A model generated the notes under the pieces. It was given only the letters and a program-made list of their open reading frames with translations, did not search any database and was not told the origin of the DNA. Position numbers and translations under genes: made by a program. This document shows positions 16,146-24,113 of a stretch of 42,791 nucleotides of DNA, in pieces (the first letter of the stretch is position 1; every line of letters begins with the position of its first letter). Origin of the DNA: an uncultured Clostridia bacterium (GTDB lineage: Bacteria; Bacillota; Clostridia; Oscillospirales; Oscillospiraceae); assembly GCA_945873295.1 (NCBI GenBank), contig CAMCCS010000004.1, positions 1 to 42,791 on the forward strand, written 5' to 3'.

Positions 16146-17018
16146 ATGAAAAATAAAATCGCAATTACGGTGTCGCTGCTGCTGATCCTGTCTTGCTTGG
16201 CTGGATGCGCTCCCGGAGGGCATGGGCCGATGCCCTCCACCACCATGGAGGCACCCACAGAAACAATTACCGCTGAAACAATTCCGTCTGAAACGGCAGC
16301 ACCCATCGAAGCGGAACCGGAAACAGAAGCCCCAACGGAAGCGGCAACAGAGGAAACGCAGCCTTTCACGGTGGAGATCATCCCGGTGATTACGGAGGCG
16401 CAGACGCAGGTTACTGTGACCACTGTGGATGAATTTCTGGCCGCCATCGCTCCCAATACGGAAATCATCCTGGACGCGGCGCTCATCGATCTCAGCGAGG
16501 CAACGGGCTACGGCGAAACGGACGGAGAATATTATTACTGGTACGAAAGCTTTGACGGGCCCGAGCTGCATATCTACAATGTCTCCAATCTGACCATTCG
16601 GGGCAGCGGAGAAACCCACGGCGTGAATGTGGTTTCCTCCGTTCCCAGATATGCCCACGTCCTCGCGTTTGAAAACTGCAGTAATATTCATACTGTCGGC
16701 TTTACCGCGGGCCACACCAAGGAACCCGGCTCCTGCATGGGCGGAGTGCTGCTCTTCCTGAACAGCCAGGATATTCTGGTTGAGGACTGCGGCCTGTTCG
16801 GCTGCGGCACTGTTGGCGTCACAGGCATGAGCAGCAAAAACATGCAGCTTGTGAACAACGAGATTTATGAGTGCAGCATCGGCGGCGTGGAGCTTACCAA
16901 CTGCTATGACGTGAATGTGGACGGCAATACTTTCCGGGATCTGGGCGGACCGGTTTTCCGGATCTACGACTGCGAAAACATTACCTGCAACGGGGAACCG
17001 GCAGTTCCTTTTCAGTAA
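16146..17018 (+). CDS. Lipoprotein with right-handed beta-helix domain
   Basis: A 290-residue exported lipoprotein. The signal is basic MKNK plus a hydrophobic stretch ending in the lipobox LAGC (Cys21). Residues 22 to about 90 form a Thr/Glu/Pro/Ala-rich low-complexity spacer. The rest shows parallel beta-helix repeats (LHIYNVSNLTIRG, VLAFENCSNIHTVGF, GVLLFLNSQDILVEDCGLFG, MQLVNNEIYECSIGGVELTNC, VNVDGNTFRDLGG), as in NosD or pectate-lyase-like folds. ATG at 16146 has AAAGGA 10 bases upstream; a TTG at 16137 is too close to it. It lies directly ahead of the blaI/blaR1-type pair and likely acts on, or binds, wall carbohydrate. No catalytic residues could be assigned. Confidence 0.8.
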   Translation: MKNKIAITVSLLLILSCLAGCAPGGHGPMPSTTMEAPTETITAETIPSETAAPIEAEPETEAPTEAATEETQPFTVEIIPVITEAQTQVTVTTVDEFLAAIAPNTEIILDAALIDLSEATGYGETDGEYYYWYESFDGPELHIYNVSNLTIRGSGETHGVNVVSSVPRYAHVLAFENCSNIHTVGFTAGHTKEPGSCMGGVLLFLNSQDILVEDCGLFGCGTVGVTGMSSKNMQLVNNEIYECSIGGVELTNCYDVNVDGNTFRDLGGPVFRIYDCENITCNGEPAVPFQ

Positions 17019-17054
17019 AGGATTCTGAAAATACAAGGAAAGGAGTCTATCTCT

Positions 17055-17417
17055 ATGGAAACACCGAAAATTTTTGAAAGCGAATACCGGTTCTGCCTGC
17101 TGCTGTGGGAAAATGAGCCCATCAACTCTACAAAGCTGGTGGAGCTTTGCAAGGAGCACCTGGGCTGGTCAAAGGCTACGACCTATACCGTGATCCGGCG
17201 CCTGTCCGAGCGGGGCGTGGTCAAAAACGAAAATACCATGGTTTCGTCCCTTATCTCCAAGGAGGAAGCCCAGAAATCCCGGTTGGAGGAAATGGTGGAG
17301 GAAACCTTTGAGGGCTCCGTCCCGGCTTTTATCGCCGCATTTTCCCGGGGCAGGAAGCTGAGCAAACAGGATGTTGACCAGCTGCGGGCACTGATCGACA
17401 CCTATCAGGAGGAATGA
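17055..17417 (+). CDS. blaI: BlaI/MecI/CopY-family transcriptional repressor
   Basis: A 120-residue protein of the usual length for BlaI. A winged-helix domain spans about residues 1-75 (FESEYRFCLLLWENEPINSTKLVELC, WSKATTYTVIRRLSERGVVKNE), and a C-terminal helical dimerisation part holds the protease-sensitive linker region (about 95-103, IAAFSRG). By family it is a dimer that represses its own operon until cleaved on a signal from the BlaR1-type protease. ATG at 17055 follows AAGGAAAGGAG. The blaR1-like gene starts 3 bases after its stop. No beta-lactamase gene is nearby. Confidence 0.9.
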   Translation: METPKIFESEYRFCLLLWENEPINSTKLVELCKEHLGWSKATTYTVIRRLSERGVVKNENTMVSSLISKEEAQKSRLEEMVEETFEGSVPAFIAAFSRGRKLSKQDVDQLRALIDTYQEE

Positions 17418-17420
17418 GCG

Positions 17421-20102
17421 ATGGAAGCGTTCTTTCAGAATGTTCTGACCGCCAGCTTCCATGGAAGCATCGTGATTCTTGCCGTGCTGATTCTGCGGCT
17501 GGTGCTGCGGAAGGCACCCAGGAAAATCATTTGCGTTCTTTGGTCCCTGGCAGGGCTTCGGCTGCTGATGCCGGTTCCTTTGCAGAGCCGGTTCAGCCTT
17601 CAGCCGCCCAGTATTTCCCTTCCGGTCTCTATATCGATTCCCGGGGCGGCCACCTTTGTGTGGATTGGGGTTGCCGTCGTCATCGCGTCCTACAGCGCCC
17701 TGTCCTACATCCATCTCAGACGCCGGGTCGCGGACGCGGTGAAGGTCCCCGGCGGGTGGGAATCGGACCGCATTGAGACAGCCTTTGTCCTGGGGTTTGT
17801 CAAACCGAAAATCTATATTCCCACGGGAATGTCGGAGGAAACAAAGAAGCAGGTCCTTGCCCATGAGCGCACCCATCTGGATAAGGGAGACCACTGGATC
17901 AAAGTCATCGGCTTCGCGGCCCTGGCGCTCCACTGGTTTAATCCCCTGGTCTGGCTGTCCTACATCCTGCTGTGCAAGGACATTGAAATGGCCTGTGATG
18001 AACGGGTGGTTCAGTTCATGGAGCTGGAGGAACGGAAAGCCTACGCTTTGGCCCTTCTGCAGTGCAGCACCGATCATGTGCACTACGCCGCCTGCCCGGT
18101 GGCCTTTGGCGAGGTCAGCGTGAAAAATCGTATCAAATCCGCACTGAATTATAAAAAGCCCGGCTTCTGGATCAGCCTGCTGGGCGTTATTGCCATTGCC
18201 TTTGTGGCGGTGTGTTTGCTTACCAGTCCCCCGGAAAAGGTGGAGGTGGTGGTTGACAACCAGGAGAAGCTGCAGGAAAGCAGCCGCCAGGATCCCACGG
18301 CCTTCACCCCCGCCCAGCTGCCGGAGACGGAGCCAAACCCGGATTGGGGCATTAACTTCTTTATAGACGCTTCCGCCCCCACCGGCGGGACGGTGGTCTA
18401 TGCCGTGGAGGAACGCTTCGCCGCAGCATCGGAAGGAATGTCCATGTCGGATACCGGTCTGGAACGCTGGAACGGAACTGACTGGGAGCCCGTTGGCCCC
18501 ATCCAGTTTGATATGAGGAACATCGGCTTTGCCCAGCACCGGGATATGGCGGCAGAGTATCATGAAGAGAAAGTAAATTGGGAGCTGCTGTACGGCAGCC
18601 TGGACGCGGGGGACTACCGCATCGTGCAGACCATTTCCAGCGACACGGACTCTGCTGTCTTCTATGCGCCGTTCCATATCTACCGGGAAGAACTCCCCAC
18701 AGATGAAGAAGCGGCCCTTACCCGCTGCAGTGCCGCTCTGGAGCAGCTGACAGGCGATGAATATGCGGTGATTCTTTCGGAAACCAACCGGGACGGCGGT
18801 CTCAGTCCCGTAAAAGGCATCATAAAGTCCAGCGGGAAGGCCCGTGTGGACTACTATATGGGCTCCTTTGTGACCTCCAGCGTTACAGGAGACAATGCCG
18901 CATATGAGGCCGGTAAGTGGGACGAGCCTTTCCGCCTGAACCAGAACCGCCGGTTCCTGTTCCCGGAGGGGCAATCGGTGATTTCCCAGGAGGAAATCCG
19001 TTTCTACTCTGTCTGGGCGGAGTACGACGGAACTCCCTGCCGGGGCACGGATACCTATTGCTTCAACGAGAACGGCAAGCTGAAATCTGTTGACCGTCTG
19101 ACGGAACGGCTGGATGAAAACGGCAATGTGGCAGAAAGCCACCGGATCCATATGGAGGTTGAGGGGCTCGGATGGGGCACGCTCAGCGACGGTGCAAACA
19201 GCTATGAGCCGGAGAATTCTTTCACCGCCCAGGAGAATTCTCCCTGGGGGATCTTCTTCCGGGTGGATGATGATCTTCTGAAGCCAGGGGGCGGAGAGGT
19301 CTGGCTGGCAACTAACGCTGTGGGGGTGTCCCGGTATACTACCGACGGAAGCTTCTGGCTGGAAAAGAGAGTGGACTCCCGCTGGGAACGCCTGGGCGGC
19401 GAGGGAAAGGAAGCTTCCTGGGGAAGCGAAACCATAACCCTGGGCAGCCGCACGGAGGTCTGTAACGTGGACTGGACGGAAGCTTACGGATATCTGGATG
19501 CCGGTGTGTACCGAATGGGAAAGCGCTTTTATAACGGGACGGAAACCACGATCCAGTACGCGGAGTTTTTGATGAATCCCACCGGCGGTGTCTTTGGCGA
19601 GGGCGGCGAAGAAGCGCTGGCGAGAGTGAATACCGCCATCCAAAAACTGGAAGCCAGCACCTACCGAGTGGAACTGTGGACAACCGGGTACTCCGATTAC
19701 GATGACGGAGCGTATCTGAGCCAGGTGTACTGGCACTGTGACGGCACCCAGGTCACGGACTACTACAAGCAGGAGCAGTATTCCCACAGCGTCACCGAAA
19801 CGGCGGGAGGCCTTTTCTATGGCAACTGGCTGAAACGGAGCTGGGAAAATGATGACTACGACTGTATGTACTTCCCGGAGGGCTGCAGCGTAATCAGCGA
19901 CCGGGAGATCAGCTTTGGGCAAAGCTTGTCCAAAAGCAGCGGCAGTCCCTGCACAGTGTATACCTATTATTTTGATGAACTGGGCAATATCCGTGAAATT
20001 GTGGTTAAGTACCCCGACAGATGGAACTACCGCTACGTTGTAACCGAAACAAACGAGGAAGAAATCAGAGAGTATGTCGCCCGGAAGCAGGCGGAAGCAT
20101 GA
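17421..20102 (+). CDS. BlaR1-type M56 sensor metalloprotease with duplicated ectodomain
   Basis: An 893-residue membrane protein. The N-terminal 265 residues are an M56 peptidase domain: membrane segments near 15-30, 36-50, 78-97 and 249-267, zinc motif HERTH (148-152) and EMACDERV (Glu189, Asp193/Glu194). The remaining 620 residues are extracytoplasmic. No penicillin-binding SxxK/SxN/KTG signature stands out there. Instead there are two related halves: WGINFFIDASAPTGG (about 309) resembles WGIFFRVDDD (about 611), LYGSLDAGDYRI resembles YGYLDAGVYRM, and ALTRCSAALEQL resembles ALARVNTAIQKL. The second matches the Ig-like domain seen in other clostridial M56 proteins. It should sense an external ligand and trigger BlaI cleavage. 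Confidence 0.85.
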   Translation: MEAFFQNVLTASFHGSIVILAVLILRLVLRKAPRKIICVLWSLAGLRLLMPVPLQSRFSLQPPSISLPVSISIPGAATFVWIGVAVVIASYSALSYIHLRRRVADAVKVPGGWESDRIETAFVLGFVKPKIYIPTGMSEETKKQVLAHERTHLDKGDHWIKVIGFAALALHWFNPLVWLSYILLCKDIEMACDERVVQFMELEERKAYALALLQCSTDHVHYAACPVAFGEVSVKNRIKSALNYKKPGFWISLLGVIAIAFVAVCLLTSPPEKVEVVVDNQEKLQESSRQDPTAFTPAQLPETEPNPDWGINFFIDASAPTGGTVVYAVEERFAAASEGMSMSDTGLERWNGTDWEPVGPIQFDMRNIGFAQHRDMAAEYHEEKVNWELLYGSLDAGDYRIVQTISSDTDSAVFYAPFHIYREELPTDEEAALTRCSAALEQLTGDEYAVILSETNRDGGLSPVKGIIKSSGKARVDYYMGSFVTSSVTGDNAAYEAGKWDEPFRLNQNRRFLFPEGQSVISQEEIRFYSVWAEYDGTPCRGTDTYCFNENGKLKSVDRLTERLDENGNVAESHRIHMEVEGLGWGTLSDGANSYEPENSFTAQENSPWGIFFRVDDDLLKPGGGEVWLATNAVGVSRYTTDGSFWLEKRVDSRWERLGGEGKEASWGSETITLGSRTEVCNVDWTEAYGYLDAGVYRMGKRFYNGTETTIQYAEFLMNPTGGVFGEGGEEALARVNTAIQKLEASTYRVELWTTGYSDYDDGAYLSQVYWHCDGTQVTDYYKQEQYSHSVTETAGGLFYGNWLKRSWENDDYDCMYFPEGCSVISDREISFGQSLSKSSGSPCTVYTYYFDELGNIREIVVKYPDRWNYRYVVTETNEEEIREYVARKQAEA

Positions 20103-20239
20103 AAACCGCGTGGATCGATAACCGGAACCGGATTATCTCCTTTACGGTCCTCACCTGCGGGGAAATGTACCGGGAAGAAGAAAAGCGGTTCTGGCAGCAG
20201 ATTTTATCCCTGATGCAGGCGGGGTACCGGGTACAATAG
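20099..20239 (+). CDS. 46-residue small protein coupled to the blaR1-type gene
   Basis: ATG at 20099 overlaps the stop of the blaR1-type gene (ATGA). The product starts MKTAWIDNRNRIISF and ends LMQAGYRVQ. It is soluble, mixed charge, with an acidic/basic helix in the middle (EEEKRFWQQILSLM). Short proteins of this form with a GYR-Q end occur in clostridial genomes, but I cannot name a family. The tight overlap suggests co-translation. It could equally be a chance frame, though its composition looks coding-like. Confidence 0.6.
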   Translation: MKTAWIDNRNRIISFTVLTCGEMYREEEKRFWQQILSLMQAGYRVQ

Positions 20240-20258
20240 GGTAATCATCCTGTAAACG

Positions 20259-20370
20259 TGTCTCACAAAAGTAATACTGCGCAAAAAGAGAACTGTCATT
20301 CCGAGAAAGTAGTGCGCTACTTTCTCGGAATGACAGCTTTTTTGTTGTGCAGTTTTACCTTAGTGAGACA
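20259..20370. repeat. Family D fold-back element, also a bidirectional terminator
   Basis: The ends are TGTCTCAC (20259-20266) and GTGAGACA (20363-20370). The centre is a perfect 20-bp stem (20293-20312 with 20317-20336) around a TGCG loop, followed by CTTTTTTG. Outside the stem the arms continue to pair imperfectly (ACTGCGCAAAAA against TTTTTGTTGTGCAGT). It lies between the blaR1 operon and the convergent PrsW-type gene and would terminate both. The right arm is repeated identically at 23382-23448. Confidence 0.8.
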
Positions 20371-20392
20371 GCCCCGATTTCTTTTTATAGGG

Positions 20393-21115
20393 TCAGATGG
20401 GCCGGTCGGTGCGGGACTCCCGTTTGATCAGGCGAATGACAATGAAATACATGGCCGCCACGAACAGTAGAAAAACGACAGTGGACATGTTAGACCCCAG
20501 CATGCAGCAGGAATCGTATACCCCGTGGAGGAAGACCGGGGCCAGATACGCAAGCAGGAGGTGGATCCGGCCGGTGGTGATTTTCCCTATGTCATACCGG
20601 CGCTTGGCACGGCTGTAAAAGAAGCCCATGAACACGGAGAAGCCCAGGTGCCCGGGAATCGCCAGAATCGCTCTGGGAAGGGCCACGGACAGGCCGTACT
20701 GGAACACATACAGGATGTTTTCAAATCCGGCAAAGCCCAGGGATACAAAGGCGGCATAGACGATGCCGTCAAAACGGCAGTTGAAATTGGGATCGTGCCA
20801 GGTCCTGCGGTACAGGAACAGGTACTTCATACCTTCCTCCGCGGCGGCTACCACGAGAAACGCAAAATAGAAAACGTAATTGGGGCTGCCCGCCGGGACA
20901 AAGGAGCCAAGCAGAGCTTTCCCGATCATTTCCAATACGGCAGCAGCCAGCGCGGCCAGCACGCCCCGCACTACCAGGCTCAGAAGCAGCAGAGGCGGTT
21001 CCTTTTCCACGGTATCGTGCACATAGACGTAGCGCATGAGAAAGAACGCCGGAAGCAGGGCAGCAGTGATATAAATAATCACAAGGTAATAGATAGGTAG
21101 GGCAAAGAAAAACAA
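20393..21115 (-). CDS. PrsW-family intramembrane metalloprotease
   Basis: A 240-residue polytopic membrane protein with about eight hydrophobic segments. The PrsW (M82/CPBP-like) motifs are present: AAAEEGMKYLF (Glu93, Glu94, Lys97), FAGFENILY (Glu132), PGHLGFSVFMGFF (His156) and a late HGVYDSC. PrsW proteases cut membrane proteins such as anti-sigma factors. The start is a TTG at 21115, 11 bases after AAAGGAG; no in-frame ATG is better placed. It lies 22 bases downstream of the EAL gene on the same strand, so the two probably form one transcript. Its substrate is unknown, and no anti-sigma gene is near. Confidence 0.84.
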   Translation of the reverse strand: MFFFALPIYYLVIIYITAALLPAFFLMRYVYVHDTVEKEPPLLLLSLVVRGVLAALAAAVLEMIGKALLGSFVPAGSPNYVFYFAFLVVAAAEEGMKYLFLYRRTWHDPNFNCRFDGIVYAAFVSLGFAGFENILYVFQYGLSVALPRAILAIPGHLGFSVFMGFFYSRAKRRYDIGKITTGRIHLLLAYLAPVFLHGVYDSCCMLGSNMSTVVFLLFVAAMYFIVIRLIKRESRTDRPI

Positions 21116-21137
21116 ATCAAATGCATCTCCTTTCTAT

Positions 21138-23084
21138 TCAGCAGGAAACCGCATCTGGGTTGGGGCTGCAGGACCGGGCATGCTGATCCCGGAACAGAGC
21201 AACCAGATCGTCCCCGCTCATGGGCTTTGCGAAGTAGTAGCCCTGAATGTAGTTGCAGTCATTTCGGGGAAGCAGGTAGTCAAGCTGCTCCTGGGTTTCC
21301 ACACCCTCCACCAAAACCCTTTTATTCAGCCGTTCCATCATTTCCAGAGTATGGTTCAGCACAATCCGGGCGGTGGGGGAGCCGGGAATGTCTTTGATCA
21401 GAGATTTGTCGATCTTTACAATGTCCAAGGGGAAGCTGGTCAGACGGCTGAGGTTGGAGTATCCGGTGCCGTAATCGTCGATCAGTACCCGGACTCCCTC
21501 CTGGGACAGGGCGGTGAGGGTACGGTTGATACTCTCGGGCAGGGAGCTGAAAGCGGTCTCGGTCAGTTCCACGCTGACAAGGCTGGGAGGCAGGTCATTT
21601 TCCCGGATGCATTTCAGAATCCGCTGGGAAATGTCCGTCTGGGTGCAGTCCATGGTGGAGAGGTTAATATCCACCCGGCGGATACCGTACTCCTGAATCC
21701 CCGAGGTGCGCAGAAAGGAGCAGACGGTTTCCAGCACGAACTGGGTCATTTTCAGAATGGCGCCGTTCTGCTCGGCGATGGGAATGAATTCCCCGGGGGA
21801 AATCTCTCCCAAGGCTTTGCTGTTCATCCGCAGCAGCGCTTCCGCGGAGCAAAACCTGCGGCTGCCGGTGCAGTAGATGGGCTGGTACACAACGTACAGC
21901 GAGCCGTCTTCCACAGCGGTCTGGACGATCTGTTCGATCTGCTTATACCGGCGAAGCTTGGCAATATCCCCGTCGCCCAGGCGGGTGAAGCAGGCATCTT
22001 CACTGCCGGGAGCCTGGGCGGCAATGTCCAGCAGGGACATGAGCTCGGTAAAGGAGGAGGCGTCCTGGGGACAGCGCAGAATTCCGCATTTGAACTGCAT
22101 CCGGGCGGGAGCGGGATATTTGGCCTGCCTGGTTATGCAGGCTTCTTTCAGCTTATCCAGCACTGCCTCCACATTTCCGCCATCCCGAAAGCCCTGGGAT
22201 ACAAAGCAGAAGCGGCGGTTTTCCACCCGGGCAAACAGGCACCCGGTATTTGTCCGAAGATAGTCGGCAAAGGTCTGAATCCGCTGCTCCAGAATGTCAA
22301 AGCCCAGAACCTTTTCCAGAGCATAATAGTTATCCAGGATCATGAATCCTACCTGAAAATCCTTCCCGTTGGACAGCGGAGGAACCAGAAGGTAGGAAAA
22401 ACCGGTTTTATTCAGAATCCTTGTGGGGCCGTCCATGATCTGTTCCGGATTCTGTACCGTCAGCTGGGAAACCATCAGACAGCAGGCGCATATGAAGTTC
22501 TCAATGACCAGGTTGGGAAAGAGAAGCTGAATGAAAATGGCAGAGACCATAAACACCAGAAACAGGTGAATGGAGAGCTGCTCCAGCCTGGGAATCAGAG
22601 ACCGGTTGCGAATCAGGGTGTAGACGATGGCAAAGAAATTGAAGCAGGTTAAAATGTAAATAATGGTAATCAGCGGGCCCCGGTGATAGGTCCCATCCGG
22701 ATCCAGCTGAAAGTAGATGTCAAAGAAGATGGACAGAACGCAAAGCGCGGAGTTGATGATAGTGGGCACCAGCCAGGCCGACAGCTGGTGGAAGTGGGTC
22801 AGGTTGTAGTCCGTCAGGGAACAGACATACAGGAACAGGGCGGTGGGGGTGGCGCCGTGGGAAAAAAAGTACAGCGCATTCAGCAGGCGGAGCACCCACA
22901 AAGGTGCATGGCCGGGCAGCACGAAGCTTGCAAGACTTGTTATGCCGGAGATGAGGTTCAGCCACAGAAGCAGCAGAAAAAGGGAATATTTCTGAAAAGG
23001 CGCACTGAATTTCTTGTAGTACAGTACCAGAAGAAGCGCAACAAGAATGACTGCGCACACATCAAACCATATGATGTTTTCCAC
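21138..23084 (-). CDS. Membrane-bound EAL c-di-GMP phosphodiesterase with degenerate GGDEF
   Basis: A 648-residue protein. Residues 1 to about 205 contain seven or so membrane segments (a 7TM-like sensor). Residues about 225-375 are a GGDEF-like domain with the signature replaced by VENRRF (288-293), so it should not make c-di-GMP. Residues about 385-640 are an EAL domain with the expected catalytic residues: EALLR (415-419), DINLS, VELTETAF, DDYGTGYSNL, IVKIDKSLI, VLVEGVETQEQL and QGYYFAKP. It should hydrolyse c-di-GMP to pGpG in response to a membrane signal. It starts with GTG at 23084 after GGGAGGTG and heads a two-gene transcript with the PrsW-type gene. Confidence 0.9.
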   Translation of the reverse strand: MENIIWFDVCAVILVALLLVLYYKKFSAPFQKYSLFLLLLWLNLISGITSLASFVLPGHAPLWVLRLLNALYFFSHGATPTALFLYVCSLTDYNLTHFHQLSAWLVPTIINSALCVLSIFFDIYFQLDPDGTYHRGPLITIIYILTCFNFFAIVYTLIRNRSLIPRLEQLSIHLFLVFMVSAIFIQLLFPNLVIENFICACCLMVSQLTVQNPEQIMDGPTRILNKTGFSYLLVPPLSNGKDFQVGFMILDNYYALEKVLGFDILEQRIQTFADYLRTNTGCLFARVENRRFCFVSQGFRDGGNVEAVLDKLKEACITRQAKYPAPARMQFKCGILRCPQDASSFTELMSLLDIAAQAPGSEDACFTRLGDGDIAKLRRYKQIEQIVQTAVEDGSLYVVYQPIYCTGSRRFCSAEALLRMNSKALGEISPGEFIPIAEQNGAILKMTQFVLETVCSFLRTSGIQEYGIRRVDINLSTMDCTQTDISQRILKCIRENDLPPSLVSVELTETAFSSLPESINRTLTALSQEGVRVLIDDYGTGYSNLSRLTSFPLDIVKIDKSLIKDIPGSPTARIVLNHTLEMMERLNKRVLVEGVETQEQLDYLLPRNDCNYIQGYYFAKPMSGDDLVALFRDQHARSCSPNPDAVSC

Positions 23085-23132
23085 TGCGCTGCACCTCCCA
23101 GGGTTTCAGAATATCCGGAACGTATATTTTAC

Positions 23133-23161
23133 ATTTTAGGCGATTGTCCGCTGTTTGTCAA
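23133..23161 (-). promoter_or_regulatory. Promoter of the EAL-PrsW transcript
   Basis: On the minus strand TTGACA (23161-23156), a 17-base spacer and TAAAAT (23138-23133) make a near-consensus housekeeping promoter, about 49 bases upstream of the GTG start. Confidence 0.75.
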
Positions 23162-23244
23162 TCGTTTTAGGAGGAAAGCCGGGGGAATTTGACGAATCAA
23201 AGCGGGTGGAAAAATCTGGAAGAAGCCGGCAGAAACCGCGAAAG

Positions 23245-23448
23245 GGGCTGTCTCACTAAGAAGTCTTTTCGTCAGAATAAACAAAAACACTGTCATTGCG
23301 AACCAGTGACCGACGTCACTGGTGTGGCAATCTCCCGGTTAAAAGGTATACAGCCTCTTATACGATGGAGATTCCCAGGTCAGTAGTGCGCTACTTTCTC
23401 GGAATGACAGCTTTTTTGTTGTGCAGTTTTACCTTAGTGAGACAGCCC
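23245..23448. mobile_element. Family D element with a nested family B repeat
   Basis: Perfect 16-bp terminal inverted repeats: GGGCTGTCTCACTAAG at 23245-23260 and its complement at 23433-23448. Inside is a whole family B unit (23292-23409). About 66 bases at the right end (23382-23448) are identical to 20307-20373. The structure resembles a MITE into which, or from which, a family B unit has been assembled. The right arm carries CTTTTTTG after a hairpin and may terminate transcripts reading either way. It covers most of the gap between the EAL gene and the flavoprotein gene. Confidence 0.75.
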
Positions 23449-23461
23449 TTTTTAGGAAGCG

Positions 23462-24079
23462 TCAGCGTATGAAATTGGTGGAGATCTTGTTTTCCCGCTC
23501 CGGCAAACCGCCGCGCGCTTTTTCCAGGGCAATGCCCCGCATGAGAAAGCTCATATTCCGGGCCAGGGTCCGCATCATTTGCAGGCCTTCCCCGTCAGCC
23601 AAGGCTTCTTCGGCGTTGTTTCCGTGGATGCCGTTCCAGTACTGGCCGGAGGCCACAGGCATGCCGCTGATGGTGAAGAACTTGTTCAGCTCGTCGAAGG
23701 TGGCGGTGAGTCCGCCCCGGCGGGCAGAGGCCACAGCCGCGCCCACCTTCATGGTTTTGTCGAAAGAGGTACTGTGAAACAGCCGCTGCAGCAGCGCCAC
23801 CAGGGTGGCGTTGGCGGAAGCGTAATAGACCGGTGTGCCCACCACGAGACCGTCGGCATCCCGGAATTTTTCCGCGACTTCATTGACAATGTCGTCAAAA
23901 ACGCATTTTCCGGTTTTCCTGCAGCCGCCGCAGGCAATGCAGCCACGGATGGGGAGATGCCCTACATGGATGAGTTCCGTTTGGATCCCCTCCTGATGGA
24001 AAACCGCCTCCATTTCGTGCAGGGCGGTATAGGTGGAGCCCTTTTTGTGGGGACTGCCGTTCAGAATCAGTACGTTCAT
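23462..24079 (-). CDS. Iron-sulfur flavoprotein / NAD(P)H-dependent FMN reductase family
   Basis: A 205-residue flavodoxin-like protein. The FMN phosphate loop is LILNGSPHKKGSTYTAL at the N-terminus. GCIACGGCRKTGKC gives the compact C-x2-C-x2-C-x5-C motif of iron-sulfur flavoproteins, which bind one [4Fe-4S] cluster next to FMN. GLVVGTPVYYASANATLVALLQRLF is the second flavin-binding part. It is cytosolic and probably handles electron transfer or reductive detoxification in an anaerobe. Start: ATG at 24079 has AAAGGA at about 10 bases. An ATG at 24091 overlaps that site and is rejected. It is the second gene after the acetyltransferase (34-base gap). Confidence 0.85.
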   Translation of the reverse strand: MNVLILNGSPHKKGSTYTALHEMEAVFHQEGIQTELIHVGHLPIRGCIACGGCRKTGKCVFDDIVNEVAEKFRDADGLVVGTPVYYASANATLVALLQRLFHSTSFDKTMKVGAAVASARRGGLTATFDELNKFFTISGMPVASGQYWNGIHGNNAEEALADGEGLQMMRTLARNMSFLMRGIALEKARGGLPERENKISTNFIR

Positions 24080-24113
24080 GCTTACAACCATCCTTTCTGA
24101 TTTATGCAGGGTG

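Noticed and set aside
17169-19922. A 917-codon open frame on the minus strand opposite the blaI/blaR1 genes
   Set aside because: It is antisense to two well-recognised proteins, lacks any domain motif or ribosome site, and reflects GC-rich third-position bias. The same applies to long opposing frames at 11014-12255, 21180-22652, 28448-29827 and 31023-32435.
17055-20102. A beta-lactam resistance operon
   Set aside because: There is no beta-lactamase or PBP2a-like gene, and the sensor lacks a recognisable penicillin-binding domain. Only the regulatory logic is shared.
23245-23448. A complete insertion sequence
   Set aside because: It has terminal inverted repeats but only about 200 bases and no transposase frame; at most it is a MITE-like element.
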